64,000 nt of DNA from Streptomyces sp. R28 (GTDB taxonomy: Bacteria > Actinomycetota > Actinomycetes > Streptomycetales > Streptomycetaceae). Where the stretch lies: assembly GCF_041052385.1 (NCBI RefSeq), contig NZ_CP163439.1, forward strand, positions 2,841,001-2,905,000. Direction: 5' to 3'. This document shows, piece by piece, positions 19,185 to 28,950 of the stretch. The notes under the pieces were generated by a model. It worked only from the letters and a program-made list of their open reading frames with translations. It was not told the origin of the DNA and searched no databases. The position numbers were made by a program, and so were the translations under genes. Every line of letters begins with the position of its first letter. The first letter of the stretch is position 1.

Positions 19185-19480
19185 CGTGGATGGGGACCAG
19201 TAGCGACGTACGCAGCCCAGAGCGACCCGGGGACGGTGGAAGCCCGGGGGCGAGCGCGACGTGAAGATCACCCCGGAGCCGCCGGAAGAAAGCCGCAGCC
19301 GAACGGCAGCGGTCGGTAGAACCGGCATCGCGACCCCAAATGAGGGGGCTCACCGAGGCACACCATGCGTCGGAGGGCCAAGGAGGGTGGTACCGCGGGA
19401 GCGCGCCGAAACCGGCGTACGGAAAGACACGGCTCTCGTCCCTCCGGACGGAAGGCAGCAAGTCCGCCGGAGGAAGCCCG
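19185..19480 (+). ncRNA. T-box riboswitch of ileS (isoleucine, translational type)
   Basis: Senses uncharged tRNA-Ile and turns on ileS. Visible parts: an AGTA-like S-turn (19199-19202), the AG-bulge/terminal-loop region of Stem I (about 19215-19250), the specifier codon ATC at 19267-19269 flanked by GAAG and ACC, and the T-box core GGGTGGTACCGCG at 19385-19397. The TGGT in the core (19388-19391) would pair with ACCA, the acceptor end of tRNA-Ile with discriminator A. Downstream, CCTCCGG (19441-19447) can pair with CCGGAGG (19467-19473), hiding the Shine-Dalgarno. GGAGGG (19382-19387) can instead pair with CCCTCC (19440-19445) to free it. No U-tract terminator, so control is likely at translation. 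Confidence 0.93.
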
Positions 19481-19483
19481 CTG

Positions 19484-22400
19484 ATGACAACGCCGACGTA
19501 CCGCCAGGTACCCGCCCAGGTCGACCTGCCCGCGCTCGAGCACGCGGTGCTCGACTTCTGGCGCGAGCAGAAGATCTTCGCCAAGAGCCTGGAGCAGTCC
19601 GAGGGCCGCCCCGAGTGGGTGTTCTACGAGGGCCCGCCCACCGCCAACGGCATGCCCGGCGCCCACCACATCGAGGCCCGCGTCTTCAAGGACGTCTTCC
19701 CCCGCTTCCGCACCATGCGCGGCTACCACGTCGCCCGCAAGGCCGGCTGGGACTGCCACGGCCTCCCGGTGGAGCTGGCGGTCGAGAAGGAGCTCGGCTT
19801 CAGCGGCAAGAAGGACATCGAGGCGTACGGCATCGCCGAGTTCAACGCCAAGTGCCGTGACTCCGTGCTGCGCCACACCGACGCCTTCTCCCAGCTGACG
19901 ACCCGCATGGGCTACTGGGTCGACCTCGACGAGGCGTACGTCACGATGGACCCCGAGTACATCGAGTCCGTCTGGTGGTCGCTCAAGGAGATCTTCGACA
20001 AGGACCTGCTGGTCCAGGACCACCGCGTCGCCCCCTGGTGCCCGCGCTGCGGCACCGGCCTGTCCGACCACGAGCTGGCGCAGGGCTACGAGACGGTCGT
20101 CGACCCCTCGGTGTACGTCCGTTTCCCCCTCACCTCCGGTCCGCTCGCCGGCGAGGCCGCGCTCCTGGTGTGGACGACGACGCCCTGGACCCTCGTCTCC
20201 AACACGGCCGTGGCCGCGCACCCCGAGGTCACCTACGTCGTCGCGACGGACGGCGAGGAGAAGCTCGTCGTCGCCGAGCCGCTTCTCGCCAAGGCCCTCG
20301 GCGAGGGCTGGGAGACCACCGGCCAGAGCTTCACCGGCGCCGAGATGGAGCGCTGGACGTATCAGCGTCCCTTCGAGCTGGTCGAGTTCCCGGCACCCGC
20401 CCACTACGTGGTCAACGCCGAGTACGTCACGACCGAGGACGGTACGGGTCTGGTCCACCAGTCCCCCGCCTTCGGTGAGGACGACCTCAAGGTCTGCCGC
20501 GCGTACGGCCTGCCCGTCGTGAACCCCGTCCGCCCGGACGGCACCTTCGCCGAGGACGTCCCCCTGGTCGGCGGCGTGTTCTTCAAGAAGGCGGACGAAA
20601 AGCTCACCGAGGACCTCCAGCAGCGCGGTCTGCTCTTCAGGCACATCCCGTACGAGCACAGCTACCCGCACTGCTGGCGCTGCCACACCGCGCTCCTCTA
20701 CTACGCGCAGCCGTCCTGGTACATCCGCACCACCGCCGTCAAGGACCGCCTCCTCCAGGAGAACGAGAAGACCAACTGGTTCCCGGAGACGGTGAAGCAC
20801 GGCCGCTTCGGCGACTGGCTGCAGAACAACATCGACTGGGCGCTGTCCCGCAACCGCTACTGGGGCACCCCGCTGCCGATCTGGCGCTGCGAGGACGACC
20901 ACCTCACCTGCGTCGGCTCCCGCGCGCAGCTCACCGAGCTGACCGGCACCGACCAGTCGAACCTGGACCCGCACCGGCCCTACATCGACGACGTCACCTT
21001 CGCGTGCCCCCAGTGCGAGAAGACGGCCACGCGCGTGCCCGAGGTCATCGACGCCTGGTACGACTCGGGCTCGATGCCGTTCGCGCAGTGGGGCTACCCG
21101 CACAAGAACAAGGAGCTCTTCGAGAGCCGCTACCCGGCGCAGTTCATCAGCGAGGCCATCGACCAGACCCGCGGCTGGTTCTACACACTGATGGCGGTCG
21201 GCACGCTGGTCTTCGACAAGTCGTCGTACGAGAACGTCGTGTGCCTCGGCCACATCCTCGCCGAGGACGGCCGCAAGATGTCCAAGCACCTGGGCAACAC
21301 CCTGGAGCCGATCCCGCTCATGGACCGGCACGGCGCGGACGCGGTGCGCTGGTTCATGGCGGCCGGCGGCTCTCCGTGGGCGGCACGCCGCGTGGGCCAC
21401 GGCACCATCCAGGAGGTGGTGCGCAAGACCCTCCTCACCTACTGGAACACGGTCGCCTTCCAGGCCCTGTACGCCCGCACGTCGAACTGGGCGCCGTCCG
21501 AGGCCGACCCGGCCCCGGCCGACCGCCCGGTCCTGGACCGCTGGCTGCTGTCCGAACTGCACGCGCTGACCGACCAGGTGACCCAGTCCCTGGAGGCGTA
21601 CGACACCCAGCGCGCCGGCAAGCTGCTCTCGGCGTTCGTCGACGACCTGTCGAACTGGTACGTCCGCCGCTCCCGTCGCCGCTTCTGGCAGGGCGACAAG
21701 GCGGCGCTGCGCACCCTGCACGAGGTCGTCGAGACGATCACGAAGCTGATGGCCCCGCTGACCCCGTTCATCACCGAGCGGGTCTGGCAGGACCTGGTCG
21801 CGCCGGTCACCCCGGGCGCCCCGGAGTCGGTCCACCTGGCGTCCTGGCCGGAGGCGGACCTGTCGGCGATCGACCCGGAGCTGTCGAAGCAGATGGTCCT
21901 GGTCCGCCGACTGGTCGAGCTGGGCCGCGCCACGCGCGCGGAGTCGGGCGTGAAGACCCGCCAGCCGCTGCGGCGCGCGCTGGTCGCCGCGACCGGCTTC
22001 GAGGCACTCAACCCCGAGCTGCACACGCAGATCACGGACGAGCTGAACGTCGCGTCCCTGGCGTCGCTGTCCGAGGTGGGCGGCAGCCTGGTCGACACCA
22101 CTGCCAAGGCCAACTTCCGCGCCCTGGGCAAGCGGTTCGGCAAGCGCGTCCAGGACGTGGCGAAGGCCGTCGCGAACGCGGACGCGGCGGCGCTGTCCCT
22201 GGCCCTGCGCGAGGGCACGGCGTCGGTCGAGGTCGACGGCGAGACGGTCGCCCTCGCTCCGGACGAGGTGATCATCACAGAGACCCCGCGCGAGGGCTGG
22301 TCGGTGGCGTCCGACTCGGGCGCGACGGTCGCGCTGGACCTGGAGATCACGGAGGAGCTGCGCCGCGCCGGCCTCGCCCGTGACGCGATCCGCCTGATCC

Positions 22401-22621
22401 AGGAAGCCCGCAAGAACAGCGGCCTGGACGTGGCCGACCGCATCGCCCTGCGCTGGACGGCGACGGACACGGCGACGGTCGCGGCGCTGAGCGAGCATGC
22501 CGAACTCATCGCCGACGAGGTCCTGGCGACGGACTTCGCCCAGGACGGAGCGGACGACAGCTACGGCTCCCCGTTCACCGACGAGGGCCTGACCCTGACG
22601 TTCCGCCTGCGCAAGGCGTAG
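19484..22621 (+). CDS. ileS: isoleucyl-tRNA synthetase, type 2 (eukaryote-like) with GxHH active-site motif
   Basis: Charges tRNA-Ile. 1045 aa, the length of IleRS2 rather than the shorter common bacterial IleRS1. The class I signature HIGH is replaced by GAHH at 59-62 (context NGMPGAHHIEARV). KMSKH is at 598-602. The CP1 editing domain (about 190-390) and WDCHGLPVE and WYDSG motifs are present. IleRS2 enzymes are known for low sensitivity to mupirocin, and IleRS2 variants with a swapped GxHH motif have been reported as hyper-resistant. ATG at 19484 with GGAGGA 10 nt upstream, inside the T-box sequestrator. Followed by a strong terminator. Confidence 0.96.
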   Translation: MTTPTYRQVPAQVDLPALEHAVLDFWREQKIFAKSLEQSEGRPEWVFYEGPPTANGMPGAHHIEARVFKDVFPRFRTMRGYHVARKAGWDCHGLPVELAVEKELGFSGKKDIEAYGIAEFNAKCRDSVLRHTDAFSQLTTRMGYWVDLDEAYVTMDPEYIESVWWSLKEIFDKDLLVQDHRVAPWCPRCGTGLSDHELAQGYETVVDPSVYVRFPLTSGPLAGEAALLVWTTTPWTLVSNTAVAAHPEVTYVVATDGEEKLVVAEPLLAKALGEGWETTGQSFTGAEMERWTYQRPFELVEFPAPAHYVVNAEYVTTEDGTGLVHQSPAFGEDDLKVCRAYGLPVVNPVRPDGTFAEDVPLVGGVFFKKADEKLTEDLQQRGLLFRHIPYEHSYPHCWRCHTALLYYAQPSWYIRTTAVKDRLLQENEKTNWFPETVKHGRFGDWLQNNIDWALSRNRYWGTPLPIWRCEDDHLTCVGSRAQLTELTGTDQSNLDPHRPYIDDVTFACPQCEKTATRVPEVIDAWYDSGSMPFAQWGYPHKNKELFESRYPAQFISEAIDQTRGWFYTLMAVGTLVFDKSSYENVVCLGHILAEDGRKMSKHLGNTLEPIPLMDRHGADAVRWFMAAGGSPWAARRVGHGTIQEVVRKTLLTYWNTVAFQALYARTSNWAPSEADPAPADRPVLDRWLLSELHALTDQVTQSLEAYDTQRAGKLLSAFVDDLSNWYVRRSRRRFWQGDKAALRTLHEVVETITKLMAPLTPFITERVWQDLVAPVTPGAPESVHLASWPEADLSAIDPELSKQMVLVRRLVELGRATRAESGVKTRQPLRRALVAATGFEALNPELHTQITDELNVASLASLSEVGGSLVDTTAKANFRALGKRFGKRVQDVAKAVANADAAALSLALREGTASVEVDGETVALAPDEVIITETPREGWSVASDSGATVALDLEITEELRRAGLARDAIRLIQEARKNSGLDVADRIALRWTATDTATVAALSEHAELIADEVLATDFAQDGADDSYGSPFTDEGLTLTFRLRKA

Positions 22622-22639
22622 CGAGGCCCGGCCGGACAT

Positions 22640-22687
22640 CCGAAGGCCCGGGACCGCCAAAGAATCTTGGTGGTCCCGGGCCTTCGG
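22640..22687 (+). terminator. intrinsic terminator of ileS
   Basis: 20-bp stem (22640-22659 with 22668-22687, one G.U pair) and an 8-nt loop AAGAATCT, 18 nt after the ileS stop codon. Confidence 0.9.
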
Positions 22688-22758
22688 CGTTGTGTACGTC
22701 GGACACCGCACCCAACCGCCGAACAAACGCCGCAAACTCCGTGAACACGCGTAGCAAA

Positions 22759-22796
22759 AGGGCGGGGCCCCGGATCGAAATCCGGGGCCCCGCCCT
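22759..22796 (-). terminator. intrinsic terminator of divIVA
   Basis: Perfect 17-bp GC-rich stem (22759-22775 with 22780-22796) closed by a CGAA tetraloop, 35 nt 3' of divIVA. Back-to-back with the ileS terminator. Confidence 0.9.
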
Positions 22797-22831
22797 GAAC
22801 GCTGCCGACGCCTACGGCGTACTACCAACCG

Positions 22832-23986
22832 TCAGTTGTCGTCCTCGTCGATGAGGAAACCGCGCATCGGAGACGGAGCCTGGCCCATCGGACCGGGACC
22901 CTGCGGCCGGACCGGTGCCATGGGCTGGGTCATCGCCGGGGACATCTGCTGCTGACCACCGTAGGACGGAGCAGCCGGAGACGGGGCGCCGCCCATCGTC
23001 TGGTTGCCGCCGTACGACGGGGCACTCGCGCCGGCCGGTGCCATGGAAGGCGCCGGGGACGGCGGGAGGGACGCCGTGGCCGGGGTACGCGGCGGGGCGA
23101 GCGAGTCGTCCGACTGGGTCTCCAGCTGGCGCAGCTGGGACTCGAGGTAGGACTTCAGCCGCGTGCGGTACTCGCGCTCGAAGCCGCGCAGGTCCTCGAC
23201 CTTGCGCTCCAGCGTGGCGCGGGCGGACTCCAGGGAGCCCATCGCGACGCGGTGCTTCTCCTGCGCGTCCCGCTCCAGGGCGTCAGCCTTGGCACGGGCG
23301 TCACGCTCAAGACCCTCGGCACGCGAACGCGCCTCGCCGACGATCTTGTTGGCCTCGGACCGAGCCTCGGCGATCGCCTGGTCGGCGGTCTGCTGGGCCA
23401 GCGAGAGGACACGGGCGGCGCTGTCGCCACCGGGGCCACCCTGACCCGGGCCGCCCATGGGGCCGGGGCCACCCATAGGACCGCCCATCGGGCCACCCAT
23501 CTGCTGCTGCATCGGGGGCTGGCCCATCGGCCCCGGACCCTGGCCCATCGGACCGGGACCCTGCGGACCACCCTGACCGCCGGGACCGGCGGGCAGCTGC
23601 GGAGCACCGCTGGGCAGCTGGGGCGGGCCTCCCATGGGGCCACCCATCTGCTGCTGCGGCGGGCCCGATATGCCGGCGGGTACAGGAGAGCCGGGACCGC
23701 GCATGCCCTGCTGAGGCATGCCGCCCTGCTGGGGCATACCGCCCTGCTGCTGGTCCTGCGGGCCGCCTGGACCCTCCGGGGGCTTGCGCATGTTCTGCTG
23801 GTTCTGAGCAGCAGCGCGCGTGGCCGCGGCCAGCTTGGCGCGCAGATCCTCGTTCTCGCGGAGCAGGCGCGTCAGTTCGGCTTCGACCTCATCGAGGAAG
23901 GCATCGACCTCGTCCTCGTCATAGCCTTCTCGGAGGCGGACGGTCGTGAACTGCTTGTTCCGCACGTCCTCGGGGGTCAACGGCAT
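22832..23986 (-). CDS. divIVA: polar-growth determinant DivIVA
   Basis: Coiled-coil scaffold that marks hyphal tips and recruits the cell-wall synthesis machinery; essential in Streptomyces. 384 aa. The N-terminal lipid-binding module [35 protein letters not shown] is unmistakable (residues 1-35, quoted in outline), followed by a coiled coil to about 60. A long Gly/Pro/Gln/Met-rich linker (about 65-190) precedes the second coiled coil (about 190-290) and a Pro/Ala/Gly-rich C-terminus. Last gene of the dcw-linked - strand block; known to be phosphorylated by AfsK in S. coelicolor. Confidence 0.97.
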   Translation of the reverse strand: MPLTPEDVRNKQFTTVRLREGYDEDEVDAFLDEVEAELTRLLRENEDLRAKLAAATRAAAQNQQNMRKPPEGPGGPQDQQQGGMPQQGGMPQQGMRGPGSPVPAGISGPPQQQMGGPMGGPPQLPSGAPQLPAGPGGQGGPQGPGPMGQGPGPMGQPPMQQQMGGPMGGPMGGPGPMGGPGQGGPGGDSAARVLSLAQQTADQAIAEARSEANKIVGEARSRAEGLERDARAKADALERDAQEKHRVAMGSLESARATLERKVEDLRGFEREYRTRLKSYLESQLRQLETQSDDSLAPPRTPATASLPPSPAPSMAPAGASAPSYGGNQTMGGAPSPAAPSYGGQQQMSPAMTQPMAPVRPQGPGPMGQAPSPMRGFLIDEDDN

Positions 23987-24041
23987 CTCTTCACCTCAAC
24001 GTAGTGGTCGGCAGTCGGCAAGACCGTATCTGTCACATCGC

Positions 24042-24329
24042 TCACATCGCGCTCCGCACGAGCGTGATCAGGATGTAGACGATGATCATCAGAACGAAGA
24101 AGGACAGGTCGAGCGCCACGCCCCCGAGACGCAGCGGCGGGATGACCCGCCGCAGAAGCTTGAGCGGTGGATCAGTGACAGTGTAGGTGGCCTCCAGAAC
24201 GACCACCATCGCCTTGCCGGGTTGCCACGAGCGGGCGAACTGGAAGACGTAGTCCATGACCAACCGGAAGATGAGCACGATGAGGAAGACCATCAGCGCG
24301 ATGTAAAGAACTTGCAGGACCACGCTCAT
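24042..24329 (-). CDS. YggT family membrane protein
   Basis: 95 aa with two hydrophobic stretches (about 3-27 and 72-93) flanking a conserved loop TDPPLKLLRRVIPPLRLGGVALDLS, the YggT/YlmG signature. Sits between sepF and divIVA, as in most Gram-positive division clusters. Family members influence division-site or nucleoid positioning and chloroplast membranes; molecular role unclear. Confidence 0.92.
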   Translation of the reverse strand: MSVVLQVLYIALMVFLIVLIFRLVMDYVFQFARSWQPGKAMVVVLEATYTVTDPPLKLLRRVIPPLRLGGVALDLSFFVLMIIVYILITLVRSAM

Positions 24330-24388
24330 GACTGGTGCTTCCCTCTCCCCTGTTCCCTGTTCCCCGTGGTTGTTTCCGGTGGTGCGTC

Positions 24389-25030
24389 TCAGCTCTGGTT
24401 GAAGAACCCGCCCTCTGCGATACGGGCCTTGTCCTCCGCCGTGACATCGACGTTAGCAGGCGACAACAGGAACACCTTCTGCGTCACCCGCTCGATGCTG
24501 CCGTGAAGACCAAACACCAAACCAGCCGCAAAGTCGACAAGTCGCTTCGCGTCTGTGTCATCCATCTCAGTCAGATTCATGATCACCGGGGTACCTTCAC
24601 GGAAGTGTTCCCCGATGGTACGGGCCTCGTTGTAGGTCCGCGGGTGAAGTGTGGTGATCCGGTAAGGCTCTCGTTCCGACACGACCATGGGCATGATCAC
24701 CGGTGCGTTCTTCTCCAGGCTTGCGCGTTCTTGTGTGATGGACGCCACGGGCGCGATGCGCGCCGGACGGCCGGATTCCGCGGGTAGCGAAGTTGATCGG
24801 GCCACGGGTTCACGCGGCGCGGGCGGATGTGCGATTCGCACCTCTTCGTCCCTTTGGGACTGGTGTGCACTGTGCGACTGGTGCGACGGCTCGTGCCGTC
24901 GGTGGTCCCGCTCGGGCTCCGGGTCCAGTTCGGGCTCGAAGTCGTCGTCGGGGTCGAACCCCCGGCCGTCGTACCCATCGTCCTCCACGAGGCCGAGGTA
25001 GACCGCCATCTTGCGCATCGCGCCGGCCAT
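24389..25030 (-). CDS. sepF: cell division protein SepF
   Basis: Membrane anchor of FtsZ, which replaces FtsA in actinobacteria. 213 aa: N-terminal amphipathic helix ([17 protein letters not shown]), an acidic/Arg disordered linker (about 18-110), and the SepF domain (about 120-200) with [23 protein letters not shown] and [18 protein letters not shown]. The absence of ftsA from this cluster fits this anchor role. 58 nt upstream of yggT. Confidence 0.95.
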   Translation of the reverse strand: MAGAMRKMAVYLGLVEDDGYDGRGFDPDDDFEPELDPEPERDHRRHEPSHQSHSAHQSQRDEEVRIAHPPAPREPVARSTSLPAESGRPARIAPVASITQERASLEKNAPVIMPMVVSEREPYRITTLHPRTYNEARTIGEHFREGTPVIMNLTEMDDTDAKRLVDFAAGLVFGLHGSIERVTQKVFLLSPANVDVTAEDKARIAEGGFFNQS

Positions 25031-25152
25031 GCTCTGAGTCCTCCGCTCTGTGGTGGATCGACTGCCAAGTGCCCGCGATCCACGCGGTCGTTACGCCCGC
25101 CTTCCGGCGACATTGACCATATTTTCTGCTGTGGTCCGACTTCTTGGCGACG

Positions 25153-25878
25153 TTACCCGAGCCTGGGGCGGACTCCGAGTACCGCAGTGCCGACGCGTAC
25201 ATGTGTCGCACCGGCCGCCACGGCCTCTTCGAGATCCGCACTCATCCCTGCCGACACCATGTTCGCAGCCGGATGGGTCCGGCGCAGGTCGGTCGACAAA
25301 ACCATCAACCGCTCGAACGCCGCCTGTTGCAGTCCCGCGTACTCCCCGGTGAGCGGGGCGACGGTCATGAGTCCGTCGAGCCGCAGCCCCGGAGCCTTCG
25401 CGACGAGGTCGGCCAACTCTTCGATACCGCCGGGTGCCACACCACCCCTCTCGCCCCGCTCGCGCTCCCCCGCATCCAGCGCGACCTGGAGGAGGCAGCC
25501 CACTTCGCGCCCCTGCCGTACGGCCTCCTTCGACAGGGCCGTCACCAGCTTGGAACGATCGACGGACTGCACGAGATCCGCGTAACCGACCACGGAGCGC
25601 ACCTTGTTGGTCTGCAACTGGCCGACAAAATGCCACGCAAGGGGCAGATCCGAGCATTCGGCGGCCTTCGGTGCCGCGTCCTGATCGCGGTTCTCGGCGA
25701 CGTGGCGCACACCTAGCTCCGACAGGATCCGCACATCGCTCGCCGGGTAGGTCTTGGTGACCACGATCAGGGTCACTTCCTCGCGACCGCGCCCGGCGGC
25801 CGCGCAGGCGGCGGCGATGCGGTCCTCCACCTTCGCCAGGTTTGCGGCGAGTTCGTCCTTACGGTCCGTCATGTCCAT
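25153..25878 (-). CDS. YggS-family pyridoxal-phosphate homeostasis protein
   Basis: 241 aa TIM-barrel PLP-binding protein (PLPBP/YggS/PROSC). The Schiff-base lysine is Lys42 in VVTKTYP; HFVGQLQTNK, VSAGMSADLEEA and VRVGTAVLG match family motifs. Buffers free PLP and affects amino-acid metabolism. Its ATG sits directly after the pgeF stop (TGAATG), so it is translationally coupled with pgeF. Confidence 0.93.
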   Translation of the reverse strand: MDMTDRKDELAANLAKVEDRIAAACAAAGRGREEVTLIVVTKTYPASDVRILSELGVRHVAENRDQDAAPKAAECSDLPLAWHFVGQLQTNKVRSVVGYADLVQSVDRSKLVTALSKEAVRQGREVGCLLQVALDAGERERGERGGVAPGGIEELADLVAKAPGLRLDGLMTVAPLTGEYAGLQQAAFERLMVLSTDLRRTHPAANMVSAGMSADLEEAVAAGATHVRVGTAVLGVRPRLG

Positions 25879-26607
25879 TCAGTCCAGCCACACATAGCCC
25901 GCGAGCCGACCGGTGGTGCGGTCGCGGCGGTACGAGAAGTGGTCGTCCGACTCCCGCGTGCACACCGGTGAGTGCTCCCGGTCGCGCACGCCGCGCCGTG
26001 CGAGCTGCGCGTGCACCCCGGCGGCCACATCGACCGCCGGCGTGCCCCAACTCGTCTCGGCGTGCGCCGCCGGCTCCACCGCGGCCACTTCGGCGCGCAT
26101 CGCTTCCGGCACTTCGTAACACCGGCCGCAGACGGCGGGGCCGGTGCGGGCGACGATCCGGGCGGGGTCGGCGCCCAGTTCCGTCATCGCGCGTAGCGCG
26201 GCCGGGACGACCCCGGCGACCATGCCGGGCCGCCCCGCGTGAGCCGCGGCCACGATCCCGGCGACCGGGTCGGCCAACAGGACCGGCACGCAGTCGGCCG
26301 TGAGGACGGCGAGTGCGAGACCCCGCCGCGCCGTGACGATCGCGTCGACCCGGGGCACCGGACGATCGGACCATGGTTCGTCGACCACCGCGACGTCCGT
26401 CCCGTGCACCTGGTTCATCCAGACGACCTCGCCCGGGTCGAACCCGAGCGACTTGGCGGCGAGCTCGCGATTGGTCAGTACGGCGTCGCCGTCGTCGCCG
26501 ACCGCGCCACCGAGATTGAGCTCCTCATACGGAGCGGCGCTCACCCCGCCCCACCGGTCGGTGAAGGCGAAGTGCGCGCCGCTCACGATGTCGCGCTGTG
26601 CTATCAC
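25879..26607 (-). CDS. pgeF: peptidoglycan editing factor PgeF (YlmD/YfiH family)
   Basis: 242 aa. Family enzymes (also called multicopper-oxidase-like laccase-domain proteins) remove misincorporated L-Ser from UDP-MurNAc peptides in E. coli. The metal/catalytic triad is visible: His68 (VHGTD), Cys106 (TADCVPV) and His123 (AAHAGRPG). Located 10 nt after ftsZ and fused in operon with yggS, as in Bacillus ylmD-ylmE. Confidence 0.92.
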   Translation of the reverse strand: MIAQRDIVSGAHFAFTDRWGGVSAAPYEELNLGGAVGDDGDAVLTNRELAAKSLGFDPGEVVWMNQVHGTDVAVVDEPWSDRPVPRVDAIVTARRGLALAVLTADCVPVLLADPVAGIVAAAHAGRPGMVAGVVPAALRAMTELGADPARIVARTGPAVCGRCYEVPEAMRAEVAAVEPAAHAETSWGTPAVDVAAGVHAQLARRGVRDREHSPVCTRESDDHFSYRRDRTTGRLAGYVWLD

Positions 26608-26617
26608 GTCAGAAGGA

Positions 26618-27835
26618 TCACTTAAGGAAGTCCGGGACGTCCAGCTCTTCGGCCGCGCTGTCGGCGTAGGTCCGCGACGGCGGGACCGGCGGGGCGACCG
26701 GGATGTCGGCCACCGGGTCCGGCGCGGTGGGCTCGGCCTCCTCCTTCGGCGTGACGCTGCCGAGCGAGCCGAAGGACGGCCGACTCTCGGTCTGCCGTAC
26801 CGGAGTGGGCTCCTCGCGGCGGGGCGAGGACGAGGTCGAGGAGGAGGACGAGGTCGAGCCGAGGACGTTGTCCCGCCGGGCCGGCGGCTGACCGCCGTCG
26901 AAGCCGGCCGCGATCACGGTGACCCGGACCTCGTCGCCGAGGGCGTCGTCGATGACCGCGCCGAAGATGATGTTGGCCTCGGGGTGGGCGGCCTCACTGA
27001 CCAGCTGGGCCGCTTCGTTGATCTCGAACAGGCCGAGGTCCGAGCCGCCGGAGATGGAGAGCAGCACGCCCCGGGCGCCGTCGATGGACGCCTCCAGCAG
27101 CGGCGAGGAGATCGCCATCTCGGCCGCGGCCACCGCGCGGTCGTCGCCGCGGGCCGAGCCGATGCCCATGAGGGCCGAACCGGCCTCGGACATGACCGAC
27201 TTGACGTCGGCGAAGTCGAGGTTGATCAGACCCGGCGTGGTGATGAGGTCGGTGATGCCCTGGACACCGGAGAGCAGGACCTGGTCGGCCGACTTGAAGG
27301 CGTCCAGCACCGAGACCTGGCGGTCCGAGATGGAGAGCAGCCGGTCGTTCGGGATGACGATGAGGGTGTCGACCTCTTCGCGGAGTTCGGCGATGCCGTC
27401 CTCGGCCTGGTTGGCGCGGCGCCGTCCCTCGAAGGTGAACGGGCGCGTGACCACGCCGATGGTGAGGGCGCCCAGATTGCGGGCGATATTGGCCACGACG
27501 GGTGCGCCGCCGGTGCCGGTGCCGCCGCCTTCACCGGCCGTCACGAAGACCATGTCGGCCCCCTTGAGGACCTCTTCGATCTCCTCGCGGTGGTCCTCGG
27601 CGGCCTTGCGGCCGACGGCCGGGTTGGCTCCGGCGCCGAGTCCGCGGGTGAGTTCACGGCCGACGTCGAGCTTGACGTCGGCGTCGCTCATCAACAGAGC
27701 TTGCGCGTCGGTGTTGATGGCGATGAACTCGACGCCCTTGAGACCGACCTCGATCATCCGGTTGATGGCATTGACACCACCGCCGCCGACACCGATGACT
27801 TTGATGACTGCGAGGTAGTTCTGCGGTGCTGCCAC
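26618..27835 (-). CDS. ftsZ: cell division protein FtsZ
   Basis: Tubulin-like GTPase that forms the division ring, needed for sporulation septa but not for growth in Streptomyces. 405 aa. GTP-binding GGGGVNA (17-23) and the tubulin signature GGGTGTGG (103-110); T7-loop region [12 protein letters not shown] Ser-rich and Pro-rich linker (about 330-395) leads to the conserved C-terminal peptide DVPDFLK, which binds SepF. GTG start at 27835. Own promoter region upstream (see the leader entry). Confidence 0.98.
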   Translation of the reverse strand: MAAPQNYLAVIKVIGVGGGGVNAINRMIEVGLKGVEFIAINTDAQALLMSDADVKLDVGRELTRGLGAGANPAVGRKAAEDHREEIEEVLKGADMVFVTAGEGGGTGTGGAPVVANIARNLGALTIGVVTRPFTFEGRRRANQAEDGIAELREEVDTLIVIPNDRLLSISDRQVSVLDAFKSADQVLLSGVQGITDLITTPGLINLDFADVKSVMSEAGSALMGIGSARGDDRAVAAAEMAISSPLLEASIDGARGVLLSISGGSDLGLFEINEAAQLVSEAAHPEANIIFGAVIDDALGDEVRVTVIAAGFDGGQPPARRDNVLGSTSSSSSTSSSPRREEPTPVRQTESRPSFGSLGSVTPKEEAEPTAPDPVADIPVAPPVPPSRTYADSAAEELDVPDFLK

Positions 27836-28124
27836 GTCGAAGGCCTCTCGCCTCGAGTTACGGGTCGTCGGATCACGGGGAAGCGCTCTGCTCCGCGAAC
27901 CCGGCGACTGATGCCGAATGGGACGGTCCGTAGCGCCGACCCGAACCCTAACCCTGAAGTTTAGGGTTACCAGTGTGTCTGTTCCTTGAAGTCTTCTGAA
28001 CAGGACACTAAGTCGACAAGTGGCGCACGTTCAACGAACACGCCGAACCTCCCGTTTTTCTTTTCACCCTATGTGATCAGCCATGTCGCTGCCCAACCAG
28101 GGTGCTGGCCTGCGCAGATGTGCG
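27836..28124 (-). promoter_or_regulatory. ftsQ-ftsZ intergenic region carrying the ftsZ promoters
   Basis: 289 nt, long for this cluster; in Streptomyces it carries several ftsZ promoters, one sporulation-specific. Visible: a perfect inverted repeat AACCCTAA/TTAGGGTT (27944-27951 with 27961-27968), and the WhiA-type pentamer GACAC on both strands (27975-27979 as GTGTC, and 28004-28008). The repeat lies in the leader, between the likely promoters and the start codon. Confidence 0.6.
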
Positions 28125-28925
28125 TCAACTCGCCGATGACGCAGGGGCGGTGGGAACGCTGACGTCGAAGTACCCCGCATCCGGCGAGGCTTTCATGAGA
28201 GCAGTGAGTGTGCGAGCCTTCGCGGCCCCCTTCTCGCCACTCCCCCATGCGACGGTCCGGCCGTCGCCCAACTCCAGTGAGATGTCGTCGTAGGAACGGA
28301 CCTTGACGACCCTGGTGACACGCGTGACGGCGGCCGGAATGGCATCGGCGACCCGCACCGCCTCCCGCACCAGACGGTCCTCGCCGAAGCGGCGCAGGCT
28401 CGCGGCGGCGGAGCTCGACCGGGACACCGTCAATTCCAGTGCGGGAACGCCTTTCGGAGCCTCAGAAACCGTGGCGAATCGGACACCTTCATCGTCCACT
28501 TCGACGAACTTTCCGCCTCTTTGGACAATCAGAACCGGAGTACGCTCCACCACTTTCAGACCGATTCCATGCGGCCAGGAGCGGACCACGTCAACCGCGT
28601 CAATTCGGGGCAATTTCCGGCGCAGCCTTGCCTCAATCGCATCGGTGTCGACGGAAATCAGCGGCGCTCCGACGGGAACGTCGGCCGCCTCGCGGACCTG
28701 CGCGGGCGTCAGGACCCGGGTCCCGGAGACGGATACGCCCTCGACGCGCAGCCATTTGGAGCCGTACAGCAGCCACACCGATCCCGCGCCGAGGAGCGCG
28801 AGCACGACGGCAAGAATGATGATCACACGAAGGCGGATGCGTCGCCGCCTCAACCGCCGGACGAGGGGCGGGTCGGACGACTCCTGCTGGCGTTCACCGC
28901 GCTCGGCGGTCGTCGGTCCGGCCAC
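28125..28925 (-). CDS. ftsQ: cell division protein FtsQ (DivIB)
   Basis: 266 aa bitopic membrane protein of the divisome. An Arg-rich cytoplasmic segment (1-33) precedes one transmembrane helix (34-54), then the POTRA domain (VEGVSVSGTRVLTPAQVREAA) and the beta domain (VVERTPVLIVQRGGKFVEVDDEGVRF). Works with FtsL and DivIC to activate septal synthesis. 25 nt downstream of murG. Confidence 0.95.
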   Translation of the reverse strand: MAGPTTAERGERQQESSDPPLVRRLRRRRIRLRVIIILAVVLALLGAGSVWLLYGSKWLRVEGVSVSGTRVLTPAQVREAADVPVGAPLISVDTDAIEARLRRKLPRIDAVDVVRSWPHGIGLKVVERTPVLIVQRGGKFVEVDDEGVRFATVSEAPKGVPALELTVSRSSSAAASLRRFGEDRLVREAVRVADAIPAAVTRVTRVVKVRSYDDISLELGDGRTVAWGSGEKGAAKARTLTALMKASPDAGYFDVSVPTAPASSAS

Positions 28926-28950
28926 GCTCCCTGCCCTCCGTCATACGTTC

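Noticed and set aside
19268..22828. 1186-codon reading frame antisense to ileS
   Set aside because: Same GC-bias artefact; low-complexity Arg/Gly/Val product overlapping ileS and its T-box.
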